DNA of 64,000 bases from Neoscytalidium dimidiatum. Taxonomy: Eukaryota > Ascomycota > Dothideomycetes > Botryosphaeriales > Botryosphaeriaceae. Below the pieces are notes generated by a model that saw only the letters and a list, made by a program, of their open reading frames with translations, was not told the DNA's origin and did not search any database. The stretch covers positions 2,170,001 through 2,234,000 of the forward strand of contig CM074698.1 in NCBI GenBank assembly GCA_037367355.1, written 5' to 3'. The position numbers and the translations under genes are program-made. This document shows positions 20,117 to 32,117 of this stretch, piece by piece (within the stretch, counting starts at the first letter, position 1; every line of letters begins with the position of its first letter).

Positions 20117-23100
20117 GATGAATTAGGTGGTCGCAATGGCTTTTCGATTGTTTTCGGAATTTATGTAGGTGTGTCGGCCCCTAAAAAAAATGTCGAGGTG
20201 AAGGTGTTGCGGAGGTGTTGTCCCAAATACCGGATATGACGTTCGCACGCTTTGACGATCGCGATTTCTCAGCATGGCGCACGTGATTACCTCCTCTCCT
20301 CCGAAATTCGGACATCTCTGATTGGTTGAATCCCCGATCAAGCCTCCTTCATGGCTTGCTATGAACTGTATTTTCACATTTTGATAACATAATTGGGGGA
20401 TTGCCCATGAGGACCTTCATTTCCAATAATAGCAGTTCTATTGTGCCTGACGGGGTTCAACAATCAAAGGAAGTCCCTATCTCTAGCTCAAATTGTCACC
20501 GCACCATCTGGTAGGCTACAGAGCAAACCCGGAACTGACGATGCCACTAGCCTACTTTCTCATAACTAGCTATGAGCATTGCGCAGGCGTAGCTGTTTCT
20601 CTTGCTGGAGAAGAGCCACTGTATATGGCAGGTCTCTCAAGAAGCAGCTGGGGCAGAAGCATATGAAATTATATAGAATATAGAAGCGTCGTCTCTGAGC
20701 CAGCCTCTTAAAGTTTTGGGAACACAGATTTGGCTGAGCAGTTACCACAAACGCAAAGGAATCGAAAAGCTGCAATGCAGTAAGTATATTTGAATATCTG
20801 TGTGTTCCGTGGGGATGTGCATTCATACAAGTAATGAAAGTACCCTATCGGAGAAAAATGCTCGGAGCACTCAAGAGCCGATTGCCGTCCGCGTCTATGA
20901 ATCCGACCGAGTTCACCTTCGGCTGATAATAAAGCTGCGCATCCGAAGGAATCGAGGAACTAGGAATTAGACATGTTTCCCGCTAAGGAATACCCCTTCA
21001 AGTATCCCGCAGACTGGAGTGGGTGTCCGGAAGCCACCGGATAAGGCATTTTCAGAACGGACAGTTATCAGGTTTCTATCTGCAGTACCTTACTCGTGAA
21101 AACCCACCCTGCAGCACACCGTCACATCAGGCCTCACAGCACCCACAGAATGGGCTTCCAGAAGCGTTCCATGCCGTCGGTGTGCCTTGCCAAGAACCTT
21201 CCTTTTCCAGGTACAATCAAAGGTCATGCGCACATCTGGTCGCAGCGATACAACCTAAGGGAAGGGAAAACGTACCAGGAAGTCTCCACAAACGCGTTGT
21301 TCAGAGACGGAAGTAGCAAGGATGCGGAGAAGGTGTGGAGGCGGGGTCGGATGTTTTCAGTATCGCAGATCAAGGGATTGATGGAAAGGACCAACACCAG
21401 CCTTCTCCAGACCTCTCATCGTGAGATTTGGATTCCGCGTCGGTACATGATCAGCTATCCTCCCAAAGGGCGGGTTAAGGGTAGTCAGACAGAAAGCTTC
21501 TCCATCCCTGCGTTCACTCGAAATGGCTTCCCGGAGCCCATCAGCGGGTATGCCGGTCGGCAACGGATTCCGTCATTGTTCACGTGCGAGGGACGAAACT
21601 GCTCGGTCCTATCGTTGGGTCAAGCGGCAATGATTCCCGCGTTGAGAATGCGTGGCAATTGACGAAGATGCCGGAGGACGGGCAACGGACGGGGATGGCT
21701 CAGATCTGGCTCTGCAGCCGTCCCGAGGGTTAGTGTGCGTTCCATTGGCTGTTCTGCTGAAGATCGCGATACCGATGCCGAGCTCCGGTTTTGATGAGCG
21801 CTGTGCGTGTACACAGTACCCATCTAAATTTCGAGAACCTTCGTGCCTGTTGGATCAATGCTTCTATTAATGAGCTGCGCTTCTCTCAACTAACCTCCAC
21901 CACTTTCTGGTATGATGGAAAACGGTCGCCAAGGAAATGGCGCGGCAGCGGCTTGAGTGGCGGCACCGGCGGTCGATCGATCTGTGGACGACATGCGGGT
22001 TGACTCAAGCAGCGCTGGGTTGCGGTTCAGACAAGAGGTGCTGAGCGAGCCGGGCCCAGGCGTTTCGGCTTGGTATACTTGGGCAAAAAGGTCTTGTCTG
22101 CGGATACGCGGACATTCACATAACCTGATTATGGGTGGCCTGATCACAGGCTGAAGGCTGAACTGAAGAGGACAAGGCAGACAATGCTTTGGCGTTGGAG
22201 GTGCCTCATACGGACACGAAAGACTTCTCGGGGAGGAGACCTTGTCAGCTGTCGGACAGCAGTTTGGCCAGGACGGTTGGATGCGGCTGAGCAAATGCGA
22301 CTCTGTGCTTCAGCTGCAGGTTCTGTGGTTCAGGCAGCAAAGACAGACCCTGATCGAATCCAGGAGAGCGGTGCGCGGTTACTCGACGGTGTGCCGTCCA
22401 ACAAGAGAGATGGCGGCGACCGTGTGTGATTGGGCCAGCGACGAGCCAGTCGCCGACTAGACGATGCAGAGTAAGGCTGCAAATCTCACTTTAATGTCGC
22501 AGGCGGCAGGGCGGCAGCGGAGAAGGCAAATGCGCGGAGAAGAAGCGGAGGAAACACCCGGCGGCAACGCGGCACCACACGCATGCGGCGCAGCTGCGAG
22601 TGTAGGCAAGCAGTCCAGTGAGAGGCTGACGCGACGGACGGAGGACTGGCGCACATGGGAAATGCATGCGAGGTGCGGCGTAGGGGAGAGCAGGAGCGTT
22701 GTCGCGAGGCCGGGCGTGCGGGCTTCTCGGGCTACCTTTTCTCCATGCTACACAGTATGGCCTCCGCGACCCACTCTCCCCCACCGAAGAGTCGAGTCCT
22801 GGAGAGCGCTGGCGGGTGCTGGGGACCCTCCGCTTCGCGCCAGCCCCAGGCCCGGTTTTGTGTCGGCCTGCATCTGCAACTACCGACACTACTGACCGCC
22901 TACCAGGACTCCGACTCTCCCCCTCGGCCCTACGACCCACCGACCTCGAAGCAGCGAGACTCGCGTGCCCCGCGAGGTGAGTATCACGACGAGGCATTTC
23001 ACCCTGGCTCAGGTCTCGGCGGCTGTCATACTCTCGCCAGGACTGCCCTGCGCATGACATAAGAGGCGTTCGGCTGACTGCCAAGGCAAGCCACGCCGCA

Positions 23101-24435
23101 AGCCATAACGGCCGATCGTTGTCGCTGCAACCTCAGCCTCTGGAATGCCGCGTGTTTCGCGCGACTGTGCGACCCTCTGCCACGAGGCCGCATTCCCCCA
23201 GCGTGTCCCCCGACCAGGAGCCCAATCCGCCCGCCAGCAGCTGCGTGCACGCTCGTCTGCCGCGTCCTCACCGGCGCGGCCTACGACGTACGCGATTCGG
23301 AAGCGCGGGACAGGACTCGGCGACATGGGCGGGCGAAGACATTGGACTCGACATTTCACGGGCCCGCCGCAAGCTGACTCGAATGTGGGGATGCGGACTT
23401 GGCCGCCCGCTGGGGATTGGGGAAGCCAGAGCTGGGGAGCCCCGTGGGCAGCCAGGCCACTGAGGGCGGCGGCCGGAGAAGACGCCGATCGCCGCGATGG
23501 TCAACCATAGCCCCCACCGCACAGCGTGCCTTGGCGATGCCCGCTCGCGCTCGAAGGATTCGTGCTGGATGGCGGGAGTCAGCAGACGAGCAGGGCATCG
23601 GAGGGCTCGGCAGGCATCCTGGCTGATGTCATGGCTGGGCACTCCGCACTCCTCTCTCTTCACAGCTCGCCGTCCGCCTGGCCATCGAGATTGCGGCGCG
23701 GTGATGGTGTTTCTCATGGGCTCGCGGGCGTTGGAGAGCGGGTTGGGAGACGGGTGGCAGCGAACGTTTGGCGTCCGCAAGTAGACAAGGCGCGGCCGAT
23801 CGCAGACAGCCGGGCTCGTTTGTTTGCGGAGAATTGGCGCTAAGCCAGTCGCGGGGAGGCAGCGTGAACCCTGGCACTGGCACTGGCACTGGCACTGGCA
23901 TACTGGCAACATGCCCCATACATGGTCGCCTCGAAGAACTGCACTCTGCCGCCCAGCAGCCTTGGCCCGTCAGCGGCGCCTGCCGTGGGCAAGCCGAGTC
24001 CTGAGCCCGCTGTTCGCCATGCATTGCTTGAGATTCTTAATGCTACGCTGCCCCGCCGCGCCGCGCCTTGTCCTCGTCTGCTGCTCACTCCTCCGGCACT
24101 GCCATCCCGAGTCCTGCTCCGGCCTGCTCTTTGTTCGGCCTCATTCCACTGACCAGACCTCCGCTCCTCTATGTCCACCCTGCCCCTGACCTCCAAGTCT
24201 ACCTGGTCTGTTGTGGACAATTCTCCCTGCGACAGCAGAACCGTAAGCCGATGCTCGCATTCTGCTCGCTGCCAGTGAAACAAGTATTGATCCCAAGCAC
24301 CAGTCGCCCGCCCATACCGAATAGAGTACCAGTTCCACATTCCCCCGACAAGCCTCTCCAACCCGTCTCCCCAACTGGTTGGGAACTCCACTCGACCTTC
24401 TTGCCTGAGCATCTTGTCCGCCAAGCTTGCCCAGC
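20117..24435. other. 4.3-kb divergent spacer between NFU1 and the MFS transporter
   Basis: Both promoters lie in this stretch. The part up to about 22000 is mixed; 22400-24100 is GC-rich with many overlapping short frames on both strands but no motif or splice pattern that joins them. The longest plus frame (21096-21662) has no family resemblance. A CTGGCA hexamer array lies at 23871-23900. I find no supported gene; a long leader for the transporter, a non-coding RNA or decayed sequence are all possible. Confidence 0.55.
23871..23900. repeat. CTGGCA hexanucleotide microsatellite
   Basis: Five uninterrupted CTGGCA units, about 535 bases upstream of the transporter ATG. Confidence 0.9.
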
Positions 24436-26554
24436 ATGTCTTCCGGAGACAAGCAATCTTCGGAAGGCGAGATCGCCTTCAAGGAGGACGCCGAGCGCAG
24501 CCACAGCAACCCGGCGCGAAATGCCTCCGTCGTCAGTAGTCACTTGTCCGCCGCGGATCGTGCGCGCCGCAACGCAAATGCGAAGCTCGCCAACCCGCTT
24601 GCTGGCTACAGCCGCCCTCAGCTGGAGAAGATGGGCCGAGAGTACGCGCTGGAACATGCGCTGGCCGAGCCTGAGGACATCCGCGCCTTCGAGATTGGCG
24701 CAATGCTTGCCCAGGACCCATTGAGCTATGACCGACTCGGCACCGACGTTCTTACTGAAGAAGAAATCTCGACTCTTTACCATGAGTTCACAAACAAGTG
24801 GTCCCAGCCGAAGACCCTTTACATTGTCATCATTTGCTGCTCCGTTTGCGCTGCAGTCCAGGGCATGGGTACGTACTCGCCGACAGTTCCTCCAACAATA
24901 CAGATTATTAACGTATTTGCAGACGAGACGGTCGTCAATGGCGCACAGCTCTTCTATACTCCCCAATTCGGCATTGACAATGGCGACTCGCGTTCGACCT
25001 GGCTCACCGGTCTTGTCAACTCTGCGCCGTACCTTTGCTGCGCCTTCATCGGATGTTGGTTGACCGTCCCGTACAACAACTGGTTCGGCCGCCGCGGCAC
25101 TATCTTCATCACTTGCCTGTTCTCTGCCATTGCTTGTTTCTGGCAGGGTTTCGTTAACACGTGGTGGCACATGTTCGTCGCACGTTTCGCCCTGGGCTTC
25201 GGAATTGGCCCGAAATCCGCGACTGTCCCGATTTACGCGGCTGAGTGCACTCCCCCCGCGATTCGTGGTGCTTTGGTCATGCAATGGCAGATGGTAGGTT
25301 TCGAATCCGTGAAGTAGAGACTTCTCATGCTGACAACTGCATAGTGGACTGCATTCGGTATCATGCTTGGCTACGTCGCCGATCTCGCCCTGTATGAAGT
25401 TCCCGACACCTCCGTCGCCACTGGATTGAACTGGCGCTTGATGATGTCGTCGGCCATGCTTCCTGCTGTCGTCGTCTGCTGTTTCGTTTTCATGTGTCCA
25501 GAGTCGCCTCGCTGGTATCTGAGCAAGGGTCGCCACGCCGCCGCCTTCCAGGCCATGTGCCAGCTGCGCTACAACAAGATCCAGGCTGCCCGCGACCTGT
25601 TCTACATGTCTGAGCTCCTGAAGGCCGAGGAAGGCATGAAGATCGGCCAAAGCAAGATTAAGGAGATATTTACTGTTCCCCGCAACCGCCGCGCCATGAT
25701 TGCATCGGAGATTGTCATGTTCATGCAGCAGGTGAGTTAGCTCCCTACATCCCTGTAAAAATTAGACCTCTGACAAAGTTTCCGTACAGTTCTGCGGTGT
25801 AAACGTTATCGCCTACTACAGCTCCTCGATCTTCCGCGACAGCGGCTTCAGCGCCAAGTCCGCGCTCGCCGCCTCCCTCGGCTTCGGCGTGATCAACTTC
25901 CTCTTCGCCATCCCGGCCATCTACACGATCGACACGTTCGGCCGGCGCAACCTGCTGCTGACGACCTTCCCGCTGATGGCCATCTTCCTGCTCTTCACCG
26001 GCATGTGCTTCTTCATCTCATCAGAGGGCTCCGCGCGGCGCGTCCGCGTCGGCCTGATCGCGCTCGGCATCTACCTCTTCGGCATCGTGTACTCGCCGGG
26101 CGAAGGGCCGGTCCCGTTCACGTACTCGGCCGAGGCGTACCCGCTGTACGTGCGCGCGTACGGCATGTCGCTCGCGACCGCGACGACCTGGTTCTTCAAC
26201 TTCATCCTGTCCATCACGTGGCCCTCGCTGCAGGCCGCCTTCACGCCGCAGGGCGCGTTCGGCTGGTACGCGGCCTGGAACGTCATCGGCTTCTTCCTCG
26301 TGCTGTTCTTCATGCCCGAGACCAAGGGCAAGACGCTCGAGGAGCTGGACCAGGTCTTCAGCGTGCCCACCCGCAGGCATGCCGCGTACGGCGCCCGCCA
26401 GATCGGCTACTTCATCAATCGCTACATCCTCAGGCGCGACGTTCAGCCCGAGATCCTGTATCAGGTCGAGGATATGCATGGCGCGGACGTGGAGGATGGC
26501 GCGGCGGATGAGAAGGCGAAGAGCAGTGCCGTGGAGACGAGGAATGGGGCATAG
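24436..26554 (+). CDS. MFS sugar/polyol transporter (sugar porter family)
   Basis: Four exons (24436-24868, 24923-25293, 25345-25731, 25790-26554) give 651 residues. A cytosolic N-terminal extension of about 120 residues (ANPLAGYSRPQLEKMGREYA ... DPLSYDRLGTDVLTEEE) precedes the first membrane segment. The sugar-porter signatures are present in order: NNWFGRRG, PESPRWYLSKGR, TFGRRN, GEGPVPFTYSAEAYPLYVRA, and PETKGKTLEELDQVF near the C-terminus. That fits a 12-helix plasma-membrane symporter. The N-terminal extension resembles fungal inositol/polyol-type transporters, but the substrate cannot be read from sequence. Introns 1-3 close in phase, and the first joins VQGM to DETVVNGAQLF. Exon 4 is markedly more GC-rich than exons 1-3. 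A TTG-initiated frame exists nine bases upstream; the ATG at 24436 is the natural start. Confidence 0.92.
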
Positions 26555-29207
26555 ACGGGAAAGAATCGTGCCAGAGAGAGAGAGGTTCGTATTGCGCTTG
26601 ATCGTGAGGTAAAAGTTAGAGGGGGATGGGTTGAGATGGAGGGTGCTGCTCGCTCTTTCAACTTTTTTTTTTTTTTCCAACGACTTGATACCCCCTGCTT
26701 GGCATGACAGCGGCCGTGACCCGGCCGCGGTGCGGAGAGGGTTCTTTATGCTGTTATGGCTGTGGATTATGTTAAATGGTGGAAGACATATATCTTCAAA
26801 TGAGATGATTGTATGCGGAAAGGCTTTTTTTTTTTTTTTGGTTGGGGTGGGGGGGAAGGGGTTTCGTGCCCAACTACATGAACATTGTATTGATAAAATT
26901 TGACAAACGACGTTAATGACATTCGTGGGGTAGCTGCACAAAAAACCAAATTTATATCAAGTGTGCTCCGTAAGGGGCTTAAGTAATGATAACAACAGGC
27001 TAGTAGATCATGAATTATACATACAAAATGCTACCTTAAGCCAGAGAGGACAACCTGGGTATCATAATGGGCGATAGGAAGCTGCACCTTGAATTGAAGT
27101 ATTACTATGCGATTACACTGCGAGAAGCAGAATTATGTGAGGCTCGGCCACAGGATTTAGGCTAGACCTCAAATTTCTTGGAGGGGATGATGTAAATGAG
27201 CCAGCGAGAAAGGAAAATAGTCGAATTACCGTAAGAGTAAAATTACCCATGCGGGTTTGAGTAATAATGTTCTGGATGCTATTCTCTGGTTTCTGGGTCA
27301 AATTTATGCTGCGACCATGGACTGGATACACTTGATACCAGCTAATTTTAATTCTACAAAATCTTTACCACGTCGACCAGCTTAATTGCTCGTGCCATGG
27401 GTCATACTAGAATTCGAAACCCGCTCCGAATATGGCACGTGGTTTCAACAGCGGTGAAACTAAAAACGGCTCATGGGATATGCATCGATATATCACATGA
27501 GTCGAGAAACAATAAGGTAGGTGATGGACATGTTTAGTCACCGAAGTGTAGTAAATATTCGAGGTGTTGGAAGGTCCAATTCAGTGGCATAACTCTGTTT
27601 ATGGACGGTTGAAAGAGCTTGTGATGTTTAAAGTGGAACAAGGTGGGATGAAAATTGCGCCACGCCTTTCCGCGTTTGTATGAACTGATGCTTCGGTCCC
27701 TGAGAAGATATAAACCGGCAACGTGTTGTTGGGATTCAATATGAACAATGCAGTAGCCAAACTGGAGACTCCACAACGATGCTTATTCCCCTGCGCTCTG
27801 GTAATCAATATCCAGCTTTATATATATATATATAAAAGCCTAGCACCCATTTGAGAGACATACATGAAAAGGAACCCTATGGCCGAGCCATTATGTAAGC
27901 GAAATCACTCTGTCGATTGAGTTCCAACTTATCACACACTATGCGTGGAAGAAGGGAAGAAACAGCTTCCTTCGATGAATTTCATGAATAGTATGCATCT
28001 CAACCTACAGCTCCGTGTTATTAGGTAATAAGATCTCACACAGAAGGCTAGGAGTTTGACTGGTGGTGGGCATGGAATTGACTTGAAGCCCTCTCGCACC
28101 TGGGCTAATCGTGATATGCTTCCGACCTTGTCATGCTCTCTACAGGATCGGACAGCGGAACAAAGCCAGGCAGAGCGCTCTGTTACAGCTTCCGGTCAGC
28201 AAGCGACCGGCATGCAAGATGACAAGTCCAGAATGCACCTTGCGAGAGGATTACTCTTTAGCAAATACAAACGTCCAGGGGAATACCCAAGTCGGCCGCG
28301 TAATCGTCCAGTAGAGAGGATGCCTGAACTCCTCGCGCTGACCGATTTTCTCTGCGCTGACAAGGGATTTCCGGTACACTAAAGATATTTGGCTGCGGCG
28401 AAGGGCATTGCATCTCAAACCACAGGAAAGAAATACGCAAAGGAAAGCCGATCCAGAACAACTTCACTCATCTTGATATCCTAATCGTGTTCCCGACTGA
28501 GGCTAGGATAAATAAAGGGATCAGCGTTGAGCATATTGATTCTTAGATTGTTGGCCAGAGTATTTGCATGGATAGAATGCGCAGCATCATAGACAAGCGC
28601 GATGCAAGCAGCGAAGCTCACAAACAGTGCGGCTGGATCTATTCGGAAGGAGTGATGTTTGGGATTTATCGACCCGAATAATGCGGTCGGCGATGGGGTC
28701 TGATTGTTTAATGATTCCGGTCTGAGGTCAGAAGCCAAAGGCGACGCACGTGGAAGGTGAGAATGAGGCAGTTCTAAAAATGCGAATGATTGAGTTTTGA
28801 AGACATGACAAGTGTGCCGACCCATGCGCTAAGGTGATCGGAGCCCGGGTTGCCCCACGATGCGCCGCCCTGCCCGACTCACCGCCCGCGCTAGCGTTGT
28901 TTACGCCCAATGCCAGCGCTGCTCCAGCTGAGTCCGTTCAACATCTTCCTCTCTCCAGCTTCCTACAGGCTCCACAGCTGTTGTACTTCTCCCGTCATCT
29001 GCACCGCTCCCTCGGCGCGCCAACGGCCTCTGCTTATTGCGACCTGTCCTGCACCCCGTCTACCGGTATGGCGACCGCCCCTCCATTCTCGCCGCGCCTG
29101 ATCCTAGCCATGGTAACCTTTGGAATGCTAACGCAATCCCAACCTACAGTATCCGCTCTTCCACCGGTCCGCATAAAGCTTCCCTTTGCGCCCGCCGCTC
29201 GAGCGAG
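26555..29207. other. 2.7-kb spacer upstream of MOB1
   Basis: Holds the transporter 3' end (with T runs near 26661 and 26826), AT-rich sequence with a TA microsatellite (about 27818-27835), and the MOB1 promoter and leader. Open plus-strand frames at 28834-29211 look like leader sequence. No gene is supported. Confidence 0.6.
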
Positions 29208-30550
29208 ATGACTTCTTTCATTACCACAATGTTCGTCCACGCCCCCGCCCCAGCCCAGCCTGAGTTCCACAGACCCTTCTCCTCGTTTCCCTCCGACCCG
29301 AAGCCCCTTCCTCCTGTCTTTACCCTTCCTCCGACCGCTCCAGAGCCTTGCATACGTACAAGTCCGCTAGAGTGCGCATTCGCTGGTCACGATAGCGCCG
29401 TGCCTGTACGCCGTGACGCCGCCTCTTGGGACGACGCCTATTGGCACAAAGCGCATCTGGGATATACCCCGCCTGCGCTGCCAGGCGGTGTTTACACCAG
29501 TCCGCTACAGAAGGCGTTTCGGGAGGCCTTGCGCAGCAACCTCCACGCGTTGCTCGCTCCTCCACCTTCTGCAACCAACACCCTGCCACTTGACCCAATC
29601 CCACAGACGACGGCGGCGCCGGACATGCAATCTCGTATTCCTATGCGATTTCAAGAGGACCCGCCTCGCCGCGGCATCTTGAAGAATGCGAACGGGCGGT
29701 CCCCGGAGCGACCACACAGTCATGTTGGAAGCAAGTTCGGGAATGGCAATGCTAACACTCTTCTTCTGGCAAGCAGCAACAACAGAGCGGGTCGCACTGG
29801 TAATGGCGGCACAGCGGCGTTCCGTGCTAAGGAGGGCAAGCGTGGCACCAGCTCATGGCAGCTGAAGCAGTTTGCTGAGGCGACCTTGGGTAGTGGCAGT
29901 CTGCGGAAGGCAGTGCAGTTGCCGGAGGGTGAAGACTTGGGCGAGTGGCTGGCTGTCAATGGTTCGCATACCTACAATTGCTGCGTGTTTCAGATTGGGA
30001 AGGAGGCTGACCGTCTTTACTGCACAGTCGTCGATTTCTACAACCAGATCAACCTCATCTACGGTTCGATAACGGAATTTTGCTCACCGCAGAGCTGCCC
30101 TGAGATGAAGGCTACAGACGAGTATGGTCCAGTTCATCTTTGTGTGAACTCATGCGGCTAACATGCTTTAGATTCGAGTACCTCTGGCAAGATTCCGAGA
30201 ACTACAAGAAGCCGACCAAAATGCCTGCCCCCGAGTATATTGAGCACCTAATGGCGTGGGTTCAGTCGAACATTGACAACGAGTCAATGTTCCCATCGCG
30301 CATTGGCGTTGCATTTCCCAAGCAGTTCCCTGCCCTCATCCGTCAGCTCTTCAAGCGTCTCTATCGCGTATATGCGCACATCTACTGCCACCATTACCCG
30401 GTCATCATCGCCCTTGGTCTGGAGCCACACCTCAACACCAGCTTCAAGCATTACGTCCTATTCGTCGACGAGCACCAGCTGAATCAGGGCAGCAGAGACT
30501 ACTGGGGACCGTTGGGAGATTTGGTTGAAAGCATGCTCAAGAGTGATTGA
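29208..30550 (+). CDS. MOB1: MOB1 kinase activator (mitotic exit / septation network)
   Basis: Preferred model: exons 29208-29230, 29777-29961, 30028-30121 and 30172-30550, giving 226 residues. Splicing yields MTSFITTINNRAGR, the expected MOB1 N-terminus, and then [32 protein letters not shown] and [20 protein letters not shown]. The four zinc ligands are Cys88, Cys93, His170 and His175, and the C-terminus is [19 protein letters not shown]1 binds and activates Dbf2/Sid2-type NDR kinases at the spindle pole and septum. Intron 1 is 546 nt, a multiple of three with no in-frame stop, with a branch site GCTAAC (29751-29756) and a pyrimidine tract just before its CAG. If retained, it would add 182 Pro-rich residues (408 in all). 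Introns 2 (GTTCGC) and 3 are ordinary in size. The conserved core is certain; the N-terminal splice is likely. Confidence 0.92.
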
Positions 30551-32117
30551 ACGGCATTTGCAAAGTTCTACTACACAAAATTTCCGGACTTCAATTGGGC
30601 ATATTGACAGGTCCTTTCTCTGGGCGTTCTCCGGCGCACGCGCGCACATGGAAGGTCATGGGTGGGCAACGGCGTATGCATACTATTGGACATGGCTCTT
30701 GCGATTGGACGACGAATTACGGTCTTTTTCGCAGTTCTGATTCTTGATTGTATACTTAGCTTATCGGTGGAGAGGCACTCTCTCTTCTCTTCTTTTTTTT
30801 TTTTTGTTCTTTCTTGGGACAATTAGGCCAGACAGATGCAACTTGCATCAATATTGATTGCGGGATGATAAATGCGCCTGATGCCATTTGCCGAGCGTAA
30901 TCTGATCTCGATCCCAGTCAGGAAATGTGCATTGTTCCCTGGAGATGCAGAAAAATGCGTCTCCACGTGCGGGAAGCAGGGAAGAGGGGCATTGGCTACG
31001 TCACACGCGTCGACGCCGGACGGGATGCTTGTAATTAGACTTTCTTCACCGGCTTTTGAGAAGCGCCTGATGGTGAAATTTATGCGCAACGAGACGCCGT
31101 CAAACCTGGAAACGAAGTCGAGAACTCGCATCCGGAGATGGGGTGCATCGTTAGCTGTGCAGACAAAACAGCACGCGACTCATGTTGACGACGACTCCCG
31201 GCGGTTTGGGCGGTAAGTAAGACAGCCAGCGGATTGCGGAAAGCCGGTCAAGCAGTCTTCCGTTGGGGAAGCTCGTCTTTATGGCCAGAGGCGAGGGACA
31301 ACAGAGTTCTGGATCATCTCGGCGCGGCCGCAGCGTGTACGGGGCCCGCACGAACAACACAGCAGGGCGGGGAATGGACGGTGGAGACGGCGAGTCTGGA
31401 GAGCGAGTTGCGCGCTCCGGGGCGCAAGCAGCGGACAGGCTGCGGCACCAGCGGGTGGAGGGGAGGACGAGCAATGATGCAGTGGCGGCTGGTGCGCCGA
31501 GCGCTCGGACGCCTTGCTGATCACCGTTGCTTGGGATTGTCCGTCGCCACGGTGCATGCATGTCCACCGCCCTCAACGCTTCGTTGCTGGGCGTTCGTTG
31601 TTGTTGGCTGGCCTGGGTGGGCGCGCGATAGGTGTGCGACGAGAGGCCGTCGCGTCTTCGGGACGCTGACCGCGTCGGCTAGCATGCCTGCTTTCCGCAG
31701 CATTGTCTCTCCGCGCTGGGCATTTGCACGGTCGCGCTTCGACGGCTGGCGCTGGTCTGGCTCGCGATAAGGAAGCTGCCGTCATGCTAGTCCGCTTTGC
31801 TACTACCGTTCCTGCATGTTACAGCGCTCGCTCAAAACCTTCGCGCTCCCAGCAGCTATCCTCCGTCTCTCGACCCAACTCCCTCCGTCCCAAGCAGCAC
31901 CTCACTCGAGCATCTTTCCGCTCTGGCAGCATTCTTCCACTTTAGACTTCTTGTACTCCTGTTCACAGCTCGCTTGCTTTGTACCTTAGACCAGTGGAAG
32001 CTTCATTGAGCTTGCTGCTGCTAGTTTACTGCCAACGCGTCACCGCCCACCGCTTTCGACCCCTTCCAGCTTTTGTACTCATAGCTTCCGACACCTGTAT
32101 TCTTTGCTCCCGCCAGT
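30551..32117. other. 1.6-kb spacer upstream of the GH63-like gene
   Basis: Contains the MOB1 3' end (T run at 30791-30804) and the promoter and leader of the GH63-like gene. The section at 31230-31780 is GC-rich, with open frames on both strands but no motif. No gene is supported. Confidence 0.6.

Noticed and set aside
21096..21662. 188-codon plus-strand frame
   Set aside because: No recognisable family, no biased codon use compared with the clear genes, and no splice partner; left as unsupported.
22350..22366. CCTGATCGAATCCAGG, resembling a T arm
   Set aside because: No acceptor, D or anticodon stems fit around it.
25294..25310. GGTTTCGAATCC, resembling a tRNA B box
   Set aside because: It lies inside a transporter intron, and no cloverleaf or A box can be drawn around it.
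24199..25650. 483-codon minus-strand frame over the MFS transporter
   Set aside because: Antisense to conserved sugar-porter motifs and crossing real introns; no motifs of its own.
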